NCBI GenBank assembly: GCA_023974075.1
Contig: CM043791.1
Span: forward strand, 6,949,912 to 7,013,911
Length of the DNA: 64,000 bases
Origin: Chaenocephalus aceratus
Taxonomy: Eukaryota; Chordata; Actinopteri; Perciformes; Channichthyidae
Direction: 5' to 3'
Shown: positions 45,891 to 57,361 of the stretch, in pieces
Position numbering within the stretch: the first letter of the stretch is position 1
Layout: each line of letters begins with the position of its first letter
Translations under genes and position numbers: made by a program
Notes under the pieces: generated by a model
Databases searched by the model: none
Told to the model about the DNA's origin: nothing
The model's input: the letters and a program-made list of their open reading frames with translations, nothing else

Positions 45891-46203
45891 TTACTTAGTT
45901 GTCGGGTTGCCACAAAGACATAGGCTTCTTATCTTTCTTACAGTGCAGACGCTTTTCTGCTTGCTCTTGCCTCTGCTTACTTTTTATGCTGATTAACCTA
46001 TTCTTATTCTCTGAAAACTTCGAGCAGCGGCTCCGGGACATTAACTTATCACTGGGACAGTTCATCTTCGTAAATAGACGGAGGATCTCAGACATATTTC
46101 AACATTTTTACGACGACCTCAGTCTTACAGTAGCGTGGCCTAGCAACAGCTAAAGCCTGGTAGGCTACTACATGCTATTTAGCTTAAGCTAGTTGGTAGC
46201 AAA

Positions 46204-47745
46204 ATGCCTCCGTTCTCTACAGATGACTTCCACAAACTTCTACAGAAGATGGATGTGTTGGAAATGAAAATTCAACGGTTGGAAGTTAACGTGGAAGTGA
46301 ATGGACTATGTCGTGGGAATGACACCACTTTACCAGTGTTTCAAAATAATGAAAAAGGGTATGCTAACTCACAGCTAGTTAGCAGCTACAAGGATTCCAA
46401 GGAACAGGAGGGCTGTATACCGGGTAATACATCTACAAGTGGTAGTCCTCCCTGGAACTCTCTGGGTGCAAAGCCTAAGAGTAAATCATTTTCATGGGAT
46501 TTGGGAGGACGGATAACAGGCAGAGCCCAGTGCTCAGAAATCTGTGATGCGACCGGCTGGCCTGCATTGTTATCACCCAGGAAGAGCGCCTCTTCAACCC
46601 CTATTCATACTAGGAAACAGCTGTGGACAGCTGCTAAAGGGATAACTACAAAAAATCCTCCTAAACCACCAAGTGTGCCAATCCAGAACAGATACGCTCC
46701 GCTGACCGAGAGCCGGAGATCTCTTTCTGATGACCTGGATAACCCGTCCTCTTCACACAGCAGGGTAAGGACCAATAGCTACTCCAAAAGTAAAAGGCTA
46801 GAGGGAAAGCTAACGACTGGGCCTGAAACTCTGATTGTGGGTGACTCTGCTGTAAGAGATGTAAAAGGTCTGTGTAATAAGAACAACACCAAAGTACTCT
46901 GTTTTCCCAAGGATGTGGTCTCTGACTTGGCTGAGAAGATCCTGCATATTGGGGCTGAACATCTGACTGTGAAGAATATGGTTCTGCACATTGGAACAAA
47001 TGATGTTGTGAAACAAGAGTCAGAAGTGCTGAAAGAAGACTTTAAATGTTTGTTGGAAACTGCCAGCTCTCTAAATGCAGATGTGTTCATCAGTGGCCCT
47101 CTACCGCCAGTCAGAAGAGGAGTGGAGAGATTCAGCAGATTGTTTGCACTGAACACCTGGCTTTCAACTGTCTGTACTGACCATTCTGTTCATTTTATTG
47201 ACAATTTTAACTTTTTCTGGGACCGCAGACATCTTTTCAAGGCAAATGGAGTTTGCCTGAACAAGTCAGGAGTGAAATTGTTTATCTCTAACATATTCAA
47301 CGGCCTGCGTCATCAATCTGTTCCCTCTGCCAAGGACAAGCGGCAAGAGGAATCAAAACAGGAGAAAGACACAACACATCGCGCAGAAAACCCTGAAGAA
47401 TTATCACTGCACCCGCCTGAGGAATGTTCTGATTATGGGAGACATATGAGACATACAGAGGAGTCTCCACCGCCCGTCACCCCCCCCCCCCCTGTCAACG
47501 CCTTTGAGGATACTCCGTTCCTGGAGTTCAAAGACCAAACCAAGGCGATACGCAGGGCTGGCACCATGTCCTTTACCCCCGCTCCACAACGACGGCCACC
47601 AAAATCACCGCGGAGACGCGCACCATCTCCCCCGTCTCCATCACCGTGCCCACGTCAACCACCTCCCCACCCTGGAAGAAAGCATCTGCTGTATCCGAAG
47701 CCTGATAAGGATGTGTGTGTACAAAACACAACAAACTCTCACTGA
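46204..47745 (+). CDS. L2 ORF1 protein with SGNH esterase-like domain
   Basis: Intact 513-codon ORF. Residues 5-35 can form a coiled coil (FHKLLQKMDVLEMKIQRLEV). Residues about 205-370 form an SGNH-hydrolase-like fold as in ORF1 proteins of CR1/L2 LINEs: IVGDSAVRDV (block I, Ser at 215), LHIGTNDVV (block III, 261-269), GPLPPVRRG (298-306). The block V position, where active family members carry Asp-x-x-His, reads FKANGVCLNKSG (345-356), so catalytic Asp and His appear lost. The C-terminus is Pro-rich and basic (KSPRRRAPSPPSPSPCP), likely RNA-binding. ORF1 proteins bind the element RNA. ORF2 starts shortly downstream. Confidence 0.8.
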   Translation: MPPFSTDDFHKLLQKMDVLEMKIQRLEVNVEVNGLCRGNDTTLPVFQNNEKGYANSQLVSSYKDSKEQEGCIPGNTSTSGSPPWNSLGAKPKSKSFSWDLGGRITGRAQCSEICDATGWPALLSPRKSASSTPIHTRKQLWTAAKGITTKNPPKPPSVPIQNRYAPLTESRRSLSDDLDNPSSSHSRVRTNSYSKSKRLEGKLTTGPETLIVGDSAVRDVKGLCNKNNTKVLCFPKDVVSDLAEKILHIGAEHLTVKNMVLHIGTNDVVKQESEVLKEDFKCLLETASSLNADVFISGPLPPVRRGVERFSRLFALNTWLSTVCTDHSVHFIDNFNFFWDRRHLFKANGVCLNKSGVKLFISNIFNGLRHQSVPSAKDKRQEESKQEKDTTHRAENPEELSLHPPEECSDYGRHMRHTEESPPPVTPPPPVNAFEDTPFLEFKDQTKAIRRAGTMSFTPAPQRRPPKSPRRRAPSPPSPSPCPRQPPPHPGRKHLLYPKPDKDVCVQNTTNSH

Positions 47746-47889
47746 TATGTGTGGGGTCCAGGCTCAAGGGCGTATGGCACTCTCAACTCTTTCCAGGACA
47801 TGCCGGGGCCCTGCCTGCCTGTAGCTTTGCCGATATCTGTGTTGATAGGTAATAGATTAAGAGCGGTGAATCATCTTAGAAACAGGAAG

Positions 47890-49770
47890 CGCTCAAACGT
47901 TTGTGTGAGTTTATCTAATTTAGCATTGATTCCATGTCAGCCACAGCTTGTTACAAAAAACATGACTGATAGTGTGTTTAACAAACTTAAACTAGCTTTA
48001 TTAAATGTCAGGTCTTTTGCAGGAAAAACATTTTTAATCAATGATTTTATCACTGAGCACAATCTTGATTTTATGTTTTTAACAGAAACTTGGATTGAAC
48101 AAAATAACAGTGCAGCTGTTCTTATCGAATCAACCCCTCCCAACTTTAGTTTTATAAGTCAGGAAAGAATGCATAAGAAAGGGGGTGGAGTTGCTATTCT
48201 GTTCAATGATCCTCATGCAGGAAGACATCGTATGGAAACTTTGATTCTTTTGAATATGTGGCCCTTCAGCTGAAATGCTCCTCTCGAGCTCTGTTCCTAA
48301 ATATCTATAGACCACCCAAATACTGTGCAAGCTTTTTTGATGACTTTACTGAACTGCTGTCTATAGTGTGTATTGACTTTGACCGTCTAGTCATTGTTGG
48401 TGATTTTAACATCCATGTTGACAACCCCCAGGACAGAGGGGCTAAAGAACTGTTTTGTGTTCTTGATAGCTATGGACTGACTCAGCATGTGACGGAGCCC
48501 ACGCACAATAAGGGGCACACTCTGGACTTAATTATCTCAAAGGGTCTGAATATCTCTAAGGTTGTGGTGACTGATGTTGCACTCTCTGACCATTCCTGTG
48601 TTTTCTTTGAGAGCTCTATTTCTGTTCACACAAATGTTCAAAAAGAGGTAACCACAAAGCGATATTTAACTGAAAATACTAGGGAAATGTTTACTCAGAA
48701 TTTTTCTTCCACACTTGCCCCTGCTAACACCTCAGTAAATGAGCTAGTAGATCATTTTAATTCAAAAATTAAAAATGTTATAGATGCCATTGCTCCAACT
48801 AAGGTAAAGTGACTGGGAAGAAAATATCTCCATGGAGAAAGGCCATGACCGTTAAAACAGAAAAAAGAGAATGTCGAAAAGCTGAACGCAGGTGGTGAAA
48901 AACAAATCTCCAGGTTCACTTTGATATTTATAAAGAGAAACTTGGCCTTTATAATTTGGAATTGAAAAACGCACGACAATCGTTCTTCTCTGACATCATT
49001 ACCAAAAACAACGCACGTGCCTTGTTTTCTACCGTCGACAGACTAACTAACCCCCCAGTGTCAGTGGCCTCTGAATGTCTATCCACCAGGGCGTGCAATG
49101 ATTTTGCCTCCTTTTTCACTGACAAAATTCAGAAAATCAGACAAGCAGTCAGTGCCTCTGCATCAGGAACAGCAAATGTGTTGTCTCGGTGTCCACTTAA
49201 CATCAATTCAGACATCATGACACAATTCCATCAGATTAATGATAAAAACCTAGAGGACATTATACAACTTCTGAAATCCTCCTCCTGCTGCCTTGATATT
49301 ATTCCAACAGGATTTTTCAAAGATGTTTTTCGTTGCTTGGCCTCAGAACTACTTCATATAGTAAACAAATCTCTTTACTCAGGTATTTTTCCACAGGCCC
49401 TGAAAACTGCAGTCATTAAACCGCTCTTAAAAAAGAATAATCTAGATGCTTCAGTAATGAACAATTACAGACCCATATCAAACCTCCCATTTCTAAGTTG
49501 TTTTTCAACAGCTGAGTAATTTCTTACATTTAAATAACTGTTTCGATGTGTTCCAGTCAGGCTTTCGTCCAAACCACAGCACTGAGACTGCTCTTGTAAA
49601 GGTCTCTAATGACATCCACTTAAACACAGACAGTGGCAGAACTTCAGTGTTAGTATTATTAGATCTCAGTGCTGCGTTTGACACTGTTGACCACAGTATA
49701 TTACTAGACCGACTGGAAAACTGGGTGGGACTTTCGGAAACAGTTCTAAATTGGTTTGAATCCTACTTAA
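47890..49770 (+). pseudogene. L2 ORF2, endonuclease and N-terminal RT, multiple frameshifts
   Basis: The endonuclease begins KLALLNVRSFAGKTFLINDF, LTETWI (48000-48095), shifts frame at about 48225, and continues FLNIYRPPKY, IVGDFNIHVD, LSDHSCVFFE (48258-48620). Stops follow at about 48810 (TKVK) and 48896. RT starts in a third frame (48956) with NYRPISNLPFLS; a small deletion near 49500 shifts to the frame of VFQSGFRPNHSTETALVKVS and LLDLSAAFDTVDHSILLDRL (RT motif A). The ORF is then cut at 49770 by the Kolobok. The endonuclease nicks target DNA and the RT copies the element RNA at the nick; here both are broken. Confidence 0.85.
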
Positions 49771-50110
49771 AGGGGACCTATCATGCAAAATGCACCTTTG
49801 TACGTCTTTTATACATGAATATGTGTCCCCGGTGTTCCAGGGAACTCACCAAGTGTCAGAAAACACAACCCTCTCTATTTTCCTCCTTCGCCAAATCTCT
49901 AAAAAAGGGGGCTGCAACGGATCTGAAAAAAACGGATCCAGATTTCAATACTTTTCTACGTCACAGAGAAGTCCTCGGCTTATTGGTCAAACTCTCCACC
50001 TATCAGGGGAATGAGCCACGGCCACGTGCATTGCCAAACCTCTCATTCGCATATAGGCTATCGGCAGGCTAAATCAACCCACATCTGTGTTTTTGCCTGC
50101 TCTTGCCAGG

Positions 50111-50407
50111 ATGTCTAAGCCAGTTAAACGTTGTGCTGTTGTTGGCTGCAAGACTCGGGACAGGGGACTGCATGCAATGCCATCAGTGGAAAAAGAAATT
50201 AATCTGTGGCTAGACTTCATTTACAAGGGACATGTGCCAGAAGACCACGGCAGATTTCTGTTTGTGTGTTCCAAACATTTTACGACGGACATGTTTATGA
50301 ACTTGTCTCAAGTCCAACACGGATATGCCTCCAAAGTAATGCTAAACCCGGGATCAATACCAACCATCCGGGACCAGGCCAGTGAGGACACATCCAATTT
50401 TGAAGCT
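50111..50407 (+). CDS. THAP-domain exon of the Kolobok transposase
   Basis: ATG at 50111 opens 99 codons ending exactly at a splice donor (GCT|GTAAGT, 50408). The protein is a full THAP zinc finger: C8 and C13 (CAVVGC), Trp 33 (LWLDF), C54 and H57 (VCSKHF), and a closing SIPTI (AVPTIF-box position). THAP domains bind the transposon ends. The exon is undamaged, but the next exons in the family, carrying the DDE catalytic core, are missing; instead an intron with a 106-bp tandem array follows. If spliced to the exon near 51.6 kb it would give a catalytically empty protein. Confidence 0.75.
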
Positions 50408-50767
50408 GTAAGTTTTTATTTAGCGGTGTTTTTCCTGATAAAGCTATCTCTAGCTTGTAGCATGTAGCATGTAGCTTCGCCGTATCAATGTCGCCTCAAA
50501 CCCAAATAGTAATCGGTTAGGTGTTTATATATTTTTGTAGCATTTTATTTTTTACGCTCCGCAGTCTTTGCTTTGTCTTTTATTTGAATTATCAGGCATT
50601 TGCTAACATGTTCAGACATACTGCCGTAATGGCGATCTGTGTGAAGGCTGTAAAGCCACGCCCTAGGCGATAACACAAGTATTTATTCTCCTATTTATTA
50701 GTATTTTGTATCCTCTAAAATCATATTGAGTAAGTTATAATAACAAATGTAATCTTCTGTAGGCAAG

Positions 50768-51120
50768 TGCCGTTTTTTCCAGCGTTATATGTAAAAGCTT
50801 TTGTGATTGTAGTCTGTAAGAACGATCAGATATCATCGATCTGTAAGCTAAGCTACGCTACGCTAATGAGACATGCCGTTTTTTCCAGCGTTATATGTAA
50901 AAGCTTTTGTGATTGTAGTCTGTAAGAACGATCAGATATCATCGATCTGTAAGCTAAGCTACGCTACGCTAATGAGACATGCCGTTTTTTCCAGCGTTAT
51001 ATGTAAAAGCTTTTGTGATTGTAGTCTGTAAGAACGATCAGATATCATCGATCTGTAAGCTAAGCTACGCTACGCTACGCTAATGAGACATGCCGGTTTT
51101 TGCAGCGTTATATGTAAAAG
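50768..51120 (+). repeat. 106-bp tandem repeat in the Kolobok intron, three units plus partial fourth
   Basis: CCGTTTTTTCCAGCGTTATA recurs at 50770, 50876, 50982 and, with changes, 51093. Spacing is 106, 106 and 111 bp (the last has an extra TACGC in the TACGCTACGC run). The first three units are nearly identical, so the expansion is recent. Confidence 0.95.
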
Positions 51121-51589
51121 CTTTTGTGTGTTTACTTGTTTGCGCACATGAATATAAATGGGGGTGTGTTAGGATACAACACTGTGTATGTATGCGAGGG
51201 GGGAGACACACCACGAGTAAAACTGAGCTAAAGCCCCGTTGGTCTGTTGTTGTTGACAAGGCCTTACCTCTAGCAACAGGCTAATTAGTGGCTAGCACTC
51301 ATTACAGTCAGTCTACTGAGCTCAGCCCCTCTCCAACACATCATCTGTATTGAGTCAGAAACACAGCATGCACGTTACGGTTCAAAACTAACTCGGATTG
51401 GAAAAGGCTAAGCAAAGAGCTTTGCTAAATAGAGAGCTTTGCTAAATAGAGAGTTTTAGCCCCATCTTTTGGGATTTCAGACTATATTTATCCAAATAGT
51501 ATTTTCTCATCCTGAATACTAAGTTGAGATGATTTTGTTCTAACTATGTGTTCTTCTTTACAGGCCAGCACCTCACATACTTACTAATT

Positions 51590-51974
51590 AGTGACAATTT
51601 GTACATCCTTTGCTATTATTTACATTTGTTTGTATCATGGCGGAAATGAAAGACTGTACCTGGCAGCCCTGCACTACAATGAAAACGCTGAGCGTGCACA
51701 AGCCACTACATCCACTGGAAACCCTCTGTATAAACTGCAGTTCCCAAAGGCCAGGAAGGGAGAATGCAGAGCAAAACCAGTAAAGACTGACCCCACATTC
51801 CGTAAGTGTTTAAAATATTTATTATACAACTATTTACAAATATAAAATAAAAAAATTAGAAAGAAGTTTCAGTTTTTTTCATGTTGTGCTTTTTTTACCA
51901 TTGCACAGCCCTACGTGGCCTACTTGATGGACCTCATCTTCGACCAAGTCTTTGTGGACCCTGCACCATTATGA
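51590..51974 (+). pseudogene. C-terminal exons of the Kolobok transposase
   Basis: One frame reads ERLYLAALHYNENAERAQAT, LQFPKARKGECRAKPVKTDP to a donor at about 51800 (CC|GTAAGT). The final exon starts at 51909 after TTGCACAG and reads PYVAYLMDLIFDQVFVDPAP to a TGA at 51972-51974. From memory these are the conserved C-terminal blocks of Kolobok transposases (HxNENxxRxQA, FPKxKxG, then YVxxLxxLVF). The upstream boundary of the first exon is unclear because stops lie close to the acceptor candidates. Confidence 0.55.
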
Positions 51975-53014
51975 GCGACCTGACAGGGAGGAGGTCATCG
52001 CTACACGGTTCAATTTGGCTGCTGTCTGAACCCAACATCGACATTCCACGGATCAGGAAACTCCCTGCGTATCCTGAGGACAACGCAGGCCGGAATCACC
52101 ACTCTGATCCTGCGTCCAAGGAAGCCCCAGCACCAGCTCACAAAGCTTCTGTAAAAATATTTAGTGTCATTTATACAAAATACAATTAGGCTACATTTAG
52201 TTTTTTTTATGGGTTTTTTTAACCGTTGATTTTGACAATAAAGTTCCGAGTTGATATCAAAATGTGTCGTGATTATTCATGTTTGGATGGGTAAAGAATA
52301 TTCTGATTTCAAAAGCATAAGGTTGTGTGTGTGGACCTTTTTGTCGTACACATGGGTGTGTTATGCCATTGCTGTGTAGTATATAATATAATATAATAGT
52401 ACATGTACAATGACAGAATGAAAGATTGCATAAAGCCATATGCACCAGTATGTATTTCCATGAACAATATTAGCATTCGTTTTACAATTTCAGTCAAAAC
52501 AAACAAACCACTAACTGCTCTATTTGCCTCAACTGTAGTCCACCATGTTCAGCTCTGTAAATATGCAATGCATTCTGCAGGGAGAACACATTTAGGCACA
52601 CAGGCTCCAATCCAGGATGGTCCACCATACAGGTTACAGAGTCCTCAAGTTACTGCATCTGTCTTGACACATTGTGATAAACATATATTGAATGACATGT
52701 GAAATGTATTTAAACCGACAACTTAGTAAAGCTGTCAAAAATGTTACCTGTGGTATCTCCATGCAGCACACATTCTCTGTTCAGAAGGCATCGTGGCGCA
52801 ATTTGCACAAAGAAGTCAATAACTGAGCTTTTAAAAACACATGAAACTACACACATTGCTGACAACTGAGGTGTTGTTGGAGTTATACTTTTTATCATCC
52901 TAAGTTATTCAACTTTCCAACGGTTGTTGCACGATGTTGGAAGAAAAGGACTGTAAACTATTAATAAACGCAATGAGGCCATTGTATATATGCTGAAAAT
53001 ATGAATGTCTCCCT

Positions 53015-53323
53015 TTATAAATATATATATATCGCTGTTTTTGCGTTACAAACTGTACACATTGCATTCTTGCTAATTAGCCAAAATATGAACGGAATAA
53101 GGAGCAATAAAATAAATAGGGACAACAGCTTGTCAGCTAACCATTCAGAAATGTCCTGCTGCAACCGAGATTTTTGCACCTCCACCAAAACCTCCGCTGC
53201 TTCAGGGTCAGTTTCTGGATCAAATTGATAATATGCTTGAACACATGCTTTGCTCTGAGATGACATGTTTATTCCACACTCGTAATCACAGCAAGCACGG
53301 TAACGTGACTCTCGCCGGCTCAT
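53015..53323 (-). CDS. Small minus-strand ORF near the right end of the Kolobok
   Basis: A 102-codon frame begins MSRRESRYRACCDYECGINM, contains a Cys cluster (CCDYEC), and an acidic segment (FDPETDPEAAEVLVEVQKSR) followed by a hydrophobic helix. It faces the transposase gene, as second genes do in other cut-and-paste elements. I do not recognise the family. It could be a chance ORF, but its composition is protein-like and it begins just inside the right end. Confidence 0.35.
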   Translation of the reverse strand: MSRRESRYRACCDYECGINMSSQSKACVQAYYQFDPETDPEAAEVLVEVQKSRLQQDISEWLADKLLSLFILLLLIPFIFWLISKNAMCTVCNAKTAIYIYL

Positions 53324-53527
53324 GCCTGCTCTTCTGCAGGGGGGCGTGGTCAGCTGCTGCTCAGAATTTTCAAAGACAGGCTTAGAATAAAGCGAAAATG
53401 AGCGAAACGAGGCATGTCTAAAAAATGATCTGTTTGGTATTTTGAAAAATAAAATTTATAAATATACCTTATATAGGTATGGTCATACACTATATCATTT
53501 AAATATAGCATGATAGGTCTCCTTTAA

Positions 53528-54517
53528 AGGATAGAAACAACTTTGTTTCTATAGGTAAATACACATCTGAGTTGACAAATAGGACATGTGGGGTTCCTCA
53601 AGGCTCCATCTTGGGGCCTCTTCTCTTTAACATCTACATGCTACCACTGGCTCAGATAATGAAGAACAACAAAATAAGTTACCATAGCTATGCAGATGAC
53701 ACACAAATGTACGTAACAATTTCACCAGGAGACTATGCTCCAATTCAAACACTGAGTAAGTGCATTGAACAAATCAATGACTGGATGTGTCAGAACTTTC
53801 TCCAATTAAACAAAGATAAAACTGAGGTAATGGTTTTTGGAGCCAAGGCAGAACGTTTAAAAGTTAGCGCTGAGCTTCAGTCTGCAATGTTCAAACCAAC
53901 AGATAAAGCCAGAAATCTAGGTGTAGTCATGGACTCTGACCTGAGTTTCAACAGTCACATTAAAACGGTTACTAAATCAGCCTACTATCACCTAAAGAAT
54001 ATATCTAGGATTAAAAGACTAATGTCACAGCAGGATTTGGAAAAACTTGTCCATGCCTTTATCTTCAGTAGACTCGACTACTGCAATGTTGTCTTCACAG
54101 GTCTCACTAAAATCTATTAGAAAGCTGCAGCTGATTCAGAACGCCGCTGCTCGAGTCCTCACTAACACTAAGAAAGTGGATCACATCACCCCTGCTCTGA
54201 AGTCTTTACACTGGCTTCCTGTGTGTCAAAGAATAGATTTCAAAATATTGCTGCTGGTTTATAAAGCACTGAATGGTTTAGGCCCAAAATACATTACTGA
54301 CCTCCTGCTAAATTATGAACCATCCAGATCTCTCAGGTCTTCAGGGACTGGTCAGCTTTCTGTCCCCAGAGTCAGAACTAAACATGGTAAAGCAGCGTTC
54401 AGTTATTATGCTCCAAATATCTGGAACAAACTCCCAGAAACCTGCAGGTCCGCTGCAACTCTTATTACTTTTAAATCCAGGCTGAAGACTTTTCTTTTTG
54501 TCGCTGCTTTTAATTGA
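53528..54517 (+). pseudogene. L2 ORF2, RT C-terminal part, after the Kolobok
   Basis: Resumes in the frame left at 49770 and contains CGVPQGSILGPLLFNIYMLP (motif B), SYADDTQMYV (catalytic YADD), FNSHIKTVTKSAYYHLKNIS, then after a frame change near 54118 RKLQLIQNAAARVLTN, SLHWLPVCQRIDFKILLLVY and the LINE C-terminus FAYYAPNIWN-like SYYAPNIWNKLPETCRSA. The RT catalytic residues are intact. Ends at 54517. Confidence 0.88.
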
Positions 54518-54679
54518 ACTATTCATATCTTAAACTGCACTGTAACTTTTATCCATGTATTTTTCCTTTTAATGTTTATTTTATTAGCTTTTCTTTTTTA
54601 ATGCTTAATGTCTTTCATTTTTTGTAAAGCACTTTGAATTGCCTTGCGTTGAAAAGTGCTATATAAATAAACTTGCCTT
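54518..54679 (+). other. L2 3' UTR and conserved 3' hairpin
   Basis: Ends GCACTTTGAATTGCC-TTGCGTTGAAAAGTGC-TATATAAATAAACTTGCC. AGCACTTT and AAAAGTGCT can pair, giving the stem-loop that L2-type reverse transcriptases recognise. Reverse-orientation copies of this end are at 28409-28431 and 28779-28810. Confidence 0.85.
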
Positions 54680-54684
54680 GCCTG

Positions 54685-54920
54685 TTCTGAATGACAATCT
54701 GGCCGCCCTTGTCTGCAGGTTTAATGACCACTTCATATTTAACAGCCAAGGACTGGAGGGCCAATTGTTGTCCAGGTGTGATGTTTGATTGGTTGTTGTG
54801 GTTGTGGGAACGTAGGCGGTCTAGAGTTCGACTATTCGAATGGATACATTTTTGCAGGGGTAGGGAGACCGACTCTAAAGTGAGTTCCCAGGTAGATGGC
54901 ATGGTGAAGGGAATATGAGT
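54685..54920 (-). pseudogene. Penelope-like element, N-terminal region (downstream half of copy B)
   Basis: Minus strand: THIPFTMPSTWELTLESVSL, LQSLAVKYEVVIKPADKGGQ, IVIQN, matching the region before the RT of Penelope-like elements (the VIKPADKGG block is diagnostic). It is cut by the L2 tail at about 54680. Removing the 2.9-kb long-TIR element joins it to the 57843-57907 segment in frame. Confidence 0.75.
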
Positions 54921-55889
54921 GTAGGTGCAATACATCCTCACTCCCAGGTCGGCCTATGTTGACGTTATGTCAAGTCCCCTGCCGGCTTTTTCCAACGCAA
55001 GGGGGGGGGCCTTAGAGTCCATTTTCAACGCAAGGGGGGGGGGCCTTAGCGTCCATTTTCAGCTTTCCGGGATGTCCATATGCTTCTATGGACGCTCATG
55101 GAAGCACGGCATTCGTTTGTGTCGACTGCCCTAAAAGGCAATGTGAGCGTCCATTCTCATTGGATAACGGAGAATTGTACACCCGGAAGTAAGTATTCCC
55201 CTTACTGACGATTGATTTTACAGTGATATCTGCACTACTCATCGACTAAAAAACACCAGATTATCCTTGTTAATTACACAACATTGATTGGTTTAAATTG
55301 TGTGCAATGCTTTTGTATTTTTCCCCTTCGATTCGGAGAAACAAATGTTTTTTCGGAGTAAAGGATGGCAGAAGACACTACACTACCCAGAATCCCCAGC
55401 TATCGTTTGGACTACACCATGTCCTCTGTTTGACGTCACGTGATCTTCAAATTTCTCCCTGCAGAAAAAAAACATGGCCGAACTTCGTTTTATTCTCGGT
55501 GTAAAATGCCTGTTTTAAAGTTAGTTTGGCCATTAAAATGCGTTTTGATGTCATTTGATGCGAGAAATATGAGTTGTTATTTCAGATGATGTGTGCAGTG
55601 GATGTACATGATCTTTAGTTTGCTAGTTATTACGAAGATTACTTCAGGAAATCGCGTCATTGTTACCAAGGTGGTTGCTAGGGACGCTGCTATCGATATT
55701 ATGTCTGTTATGTTGTGTAACTGTTTAATGGTGTTATCTTTATTGCTACCCCCCTTCCCCGTCAATGTATAGTGTTGGTCCACAGCGCAAACATATTAGT
55801 TTAACAAAATCCGCATCTAAAGATACGTTATTTTCCCCTGTGCAATTCCAGTCTCACATCTCAGAGCACATTGTCATTAACAAATACCG

Positions 55890-56290
55890 GAAACAGACCA
55901 AAAACATTTTTAAAAAATAAAATAATACCTTATTCCGAGTGTGCTTGCTTTTCTCTTTGAAAATCATCACATACCGGCATTGTAATACACGGTTCGGCTG
56001 CATTACATATTACATATCTGCCGTAGTTCTGTATTTATAGAGCCCTGATGAGAAGACCTGTAGACAAACATGAGGAACTGAAAACGTGACGTGGATCATA
56101 AATATATCAGCCATTAAACAACATCTTACATTTCTTTTCACACAATACGTCTCCTTGCAGTATCAACACTAATTCGGCTGACTTTTATATTTGATCCAAT
56201 TGGTAGATAGGCTGTATTTACACCATAACGGTGCACAGCTGATATAAAGGGACACCTGGTGGTTAAAGCATGTTATTGAATTTCATTATT
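55890..56290 (+). repeat. Dispersed repeat (matches 24255-24870) inside the long-TIR element
   Basis: Same orientation and order of landmark words as at 24255-24870, but lacking about 190 bp near its right end. It may be an insertion in the element or a shared internal segment. Confidence 0.7.
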
Positions 56291-57361
56291 TTTATTATTA
56301 GATATTAATAGGATCCTTATAAAGTATATTCATTACTCGTTATTCTCTACTAATAGTTCATTAAATACTGTATATAATGACTATTTTGCACATCCCTTTC
56401 AAGATTTCAAGATGTTCTAAGGTTTATTGACATATCATATAGGCCTACACAACTGTGGTGTAGTTCTGCACTGAATGAAAAACTTGGGTCGCAGGTTCCT
56501 CAACAGTGCATTACAAGACATCTATCAATATTTGTGCATACCTCCAGCAATGTTAACTATGTTGAAGCACTTATTTTAACTGATATTATACATAATGTAT
56601 ATACTCTTATAAGATATATGTAGATATTTCATCTCCGGCCTTGTCAGGTTTTGAACAATCAATAAATAAAGAACACAGAATTGTTAAATATAAAACACAG
56701 AATTTGTGTGATTATACTTAATGATTTACAAATAAACACAACTGCATATTTAACTGTTACACATGCTGATGTAACGCAAATGTTCCAACTTGGGATCAAT
56801 AAAGTATATCTTATCTTAAGCTGATCGATGGCTACTGCCATATTTGCAAAATGTGCCTCTGAACCTTGACAAGTGCATGTTTCAGGCTTATCAATTAATG
56901 TAATGTAATGTTATCAATGAACAAGAGGAGGGGTCACAAACATAAGACCAGCTGTTAAATAAAGCTCTTCTGACCTTAGCTGGCATGTGGGTAATGCTGC
57001 CCATTATGGGCACGAGCAATTTTCACCCATTTATTAATTATATGTTAAATGTGAGTGTTTCCTATCCCCTAAACCTCCAGGGATGTACACAGTTTAATAC
57101 TGGCAACTTCTTATTATGGGAAATACGAAAACGTCTTTTAAAACTACAACTCCCAGTAGAGACGTGCCATAGAGAACATGTGTTGCGAAACAGAATAGCC
57201 AGCATGTGTGGTTCTGGGGACGGGGAGGGGGTAGCGGTGGACCCGTTCAAATCCAGTTTTGGACAGTCTGCCGTGGTTCCATCCCATTTCAAGTGCTGTT
57301 CGAGGCTCGGTAACCCGGAGCACACTCTCCAATCACAGAGCTTGAGGACTATCACGGGGTT
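56291..57361. other. Interior of the long-TIR element; no gene
   Basis: AT-rich sequence with common-repeat words (TTTCAAGATTTCAAGATGTT near 56400, GGGATCAATAAAGTATATC near 56793). Open frames here are short and overlap the TIR on the opposite strand. Confidence 0.5.

Larger units (their letters stand above)
49767..53527 (+). mobile_element. Kolobok-type DNA transposon, internally deleted, TSD TTAA
   Basis: TTAA at 49767-49770 and 53524-53527 flank a 3,753-bp element. TIRs: AGGGGACCTATCATGC on the left, AGGAGACCTATCATGC read from the right (15 of 16 match). The L2 RT frame is continuous if the element and one TTAA are removed. A THAP-domain exon near the left end and C-terminal transposase exons near 51.6-52.0 kb identify Kolobok, a superfamily using TTAA targets with THAP-containing transposases. 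The DDE core between them is gone. Confidence 0.85.
45895..54679 (+). mobile_element. L2-type LINE, near full length, split by a Kolobok insertion
   Basis: About 300 bp of 5' UTR, ORF1 (46204-47745), ORF2 (about 47900-54517, without the 3.75-kb insert), a short 3' UTR, and the conserved 3' end GTAAAGCACTTTGAATTGCC ... AAAAGTGCTATATAAATAAA. Without the insert it is about 5.0 kb. The same 3' end occurs at 28779-29095 (reverse). The L2 lies between Penelope fragments on both sides. ORF1 is open; ORF2 has at least four lesions. Confidence 0.85.

Noticed and set aside
50111..50407. Host THAP-domain gene
   Set aside because: It lies between TIRs with a TTAA duplication inside an L2 ORF, so it belongs to the transposon.
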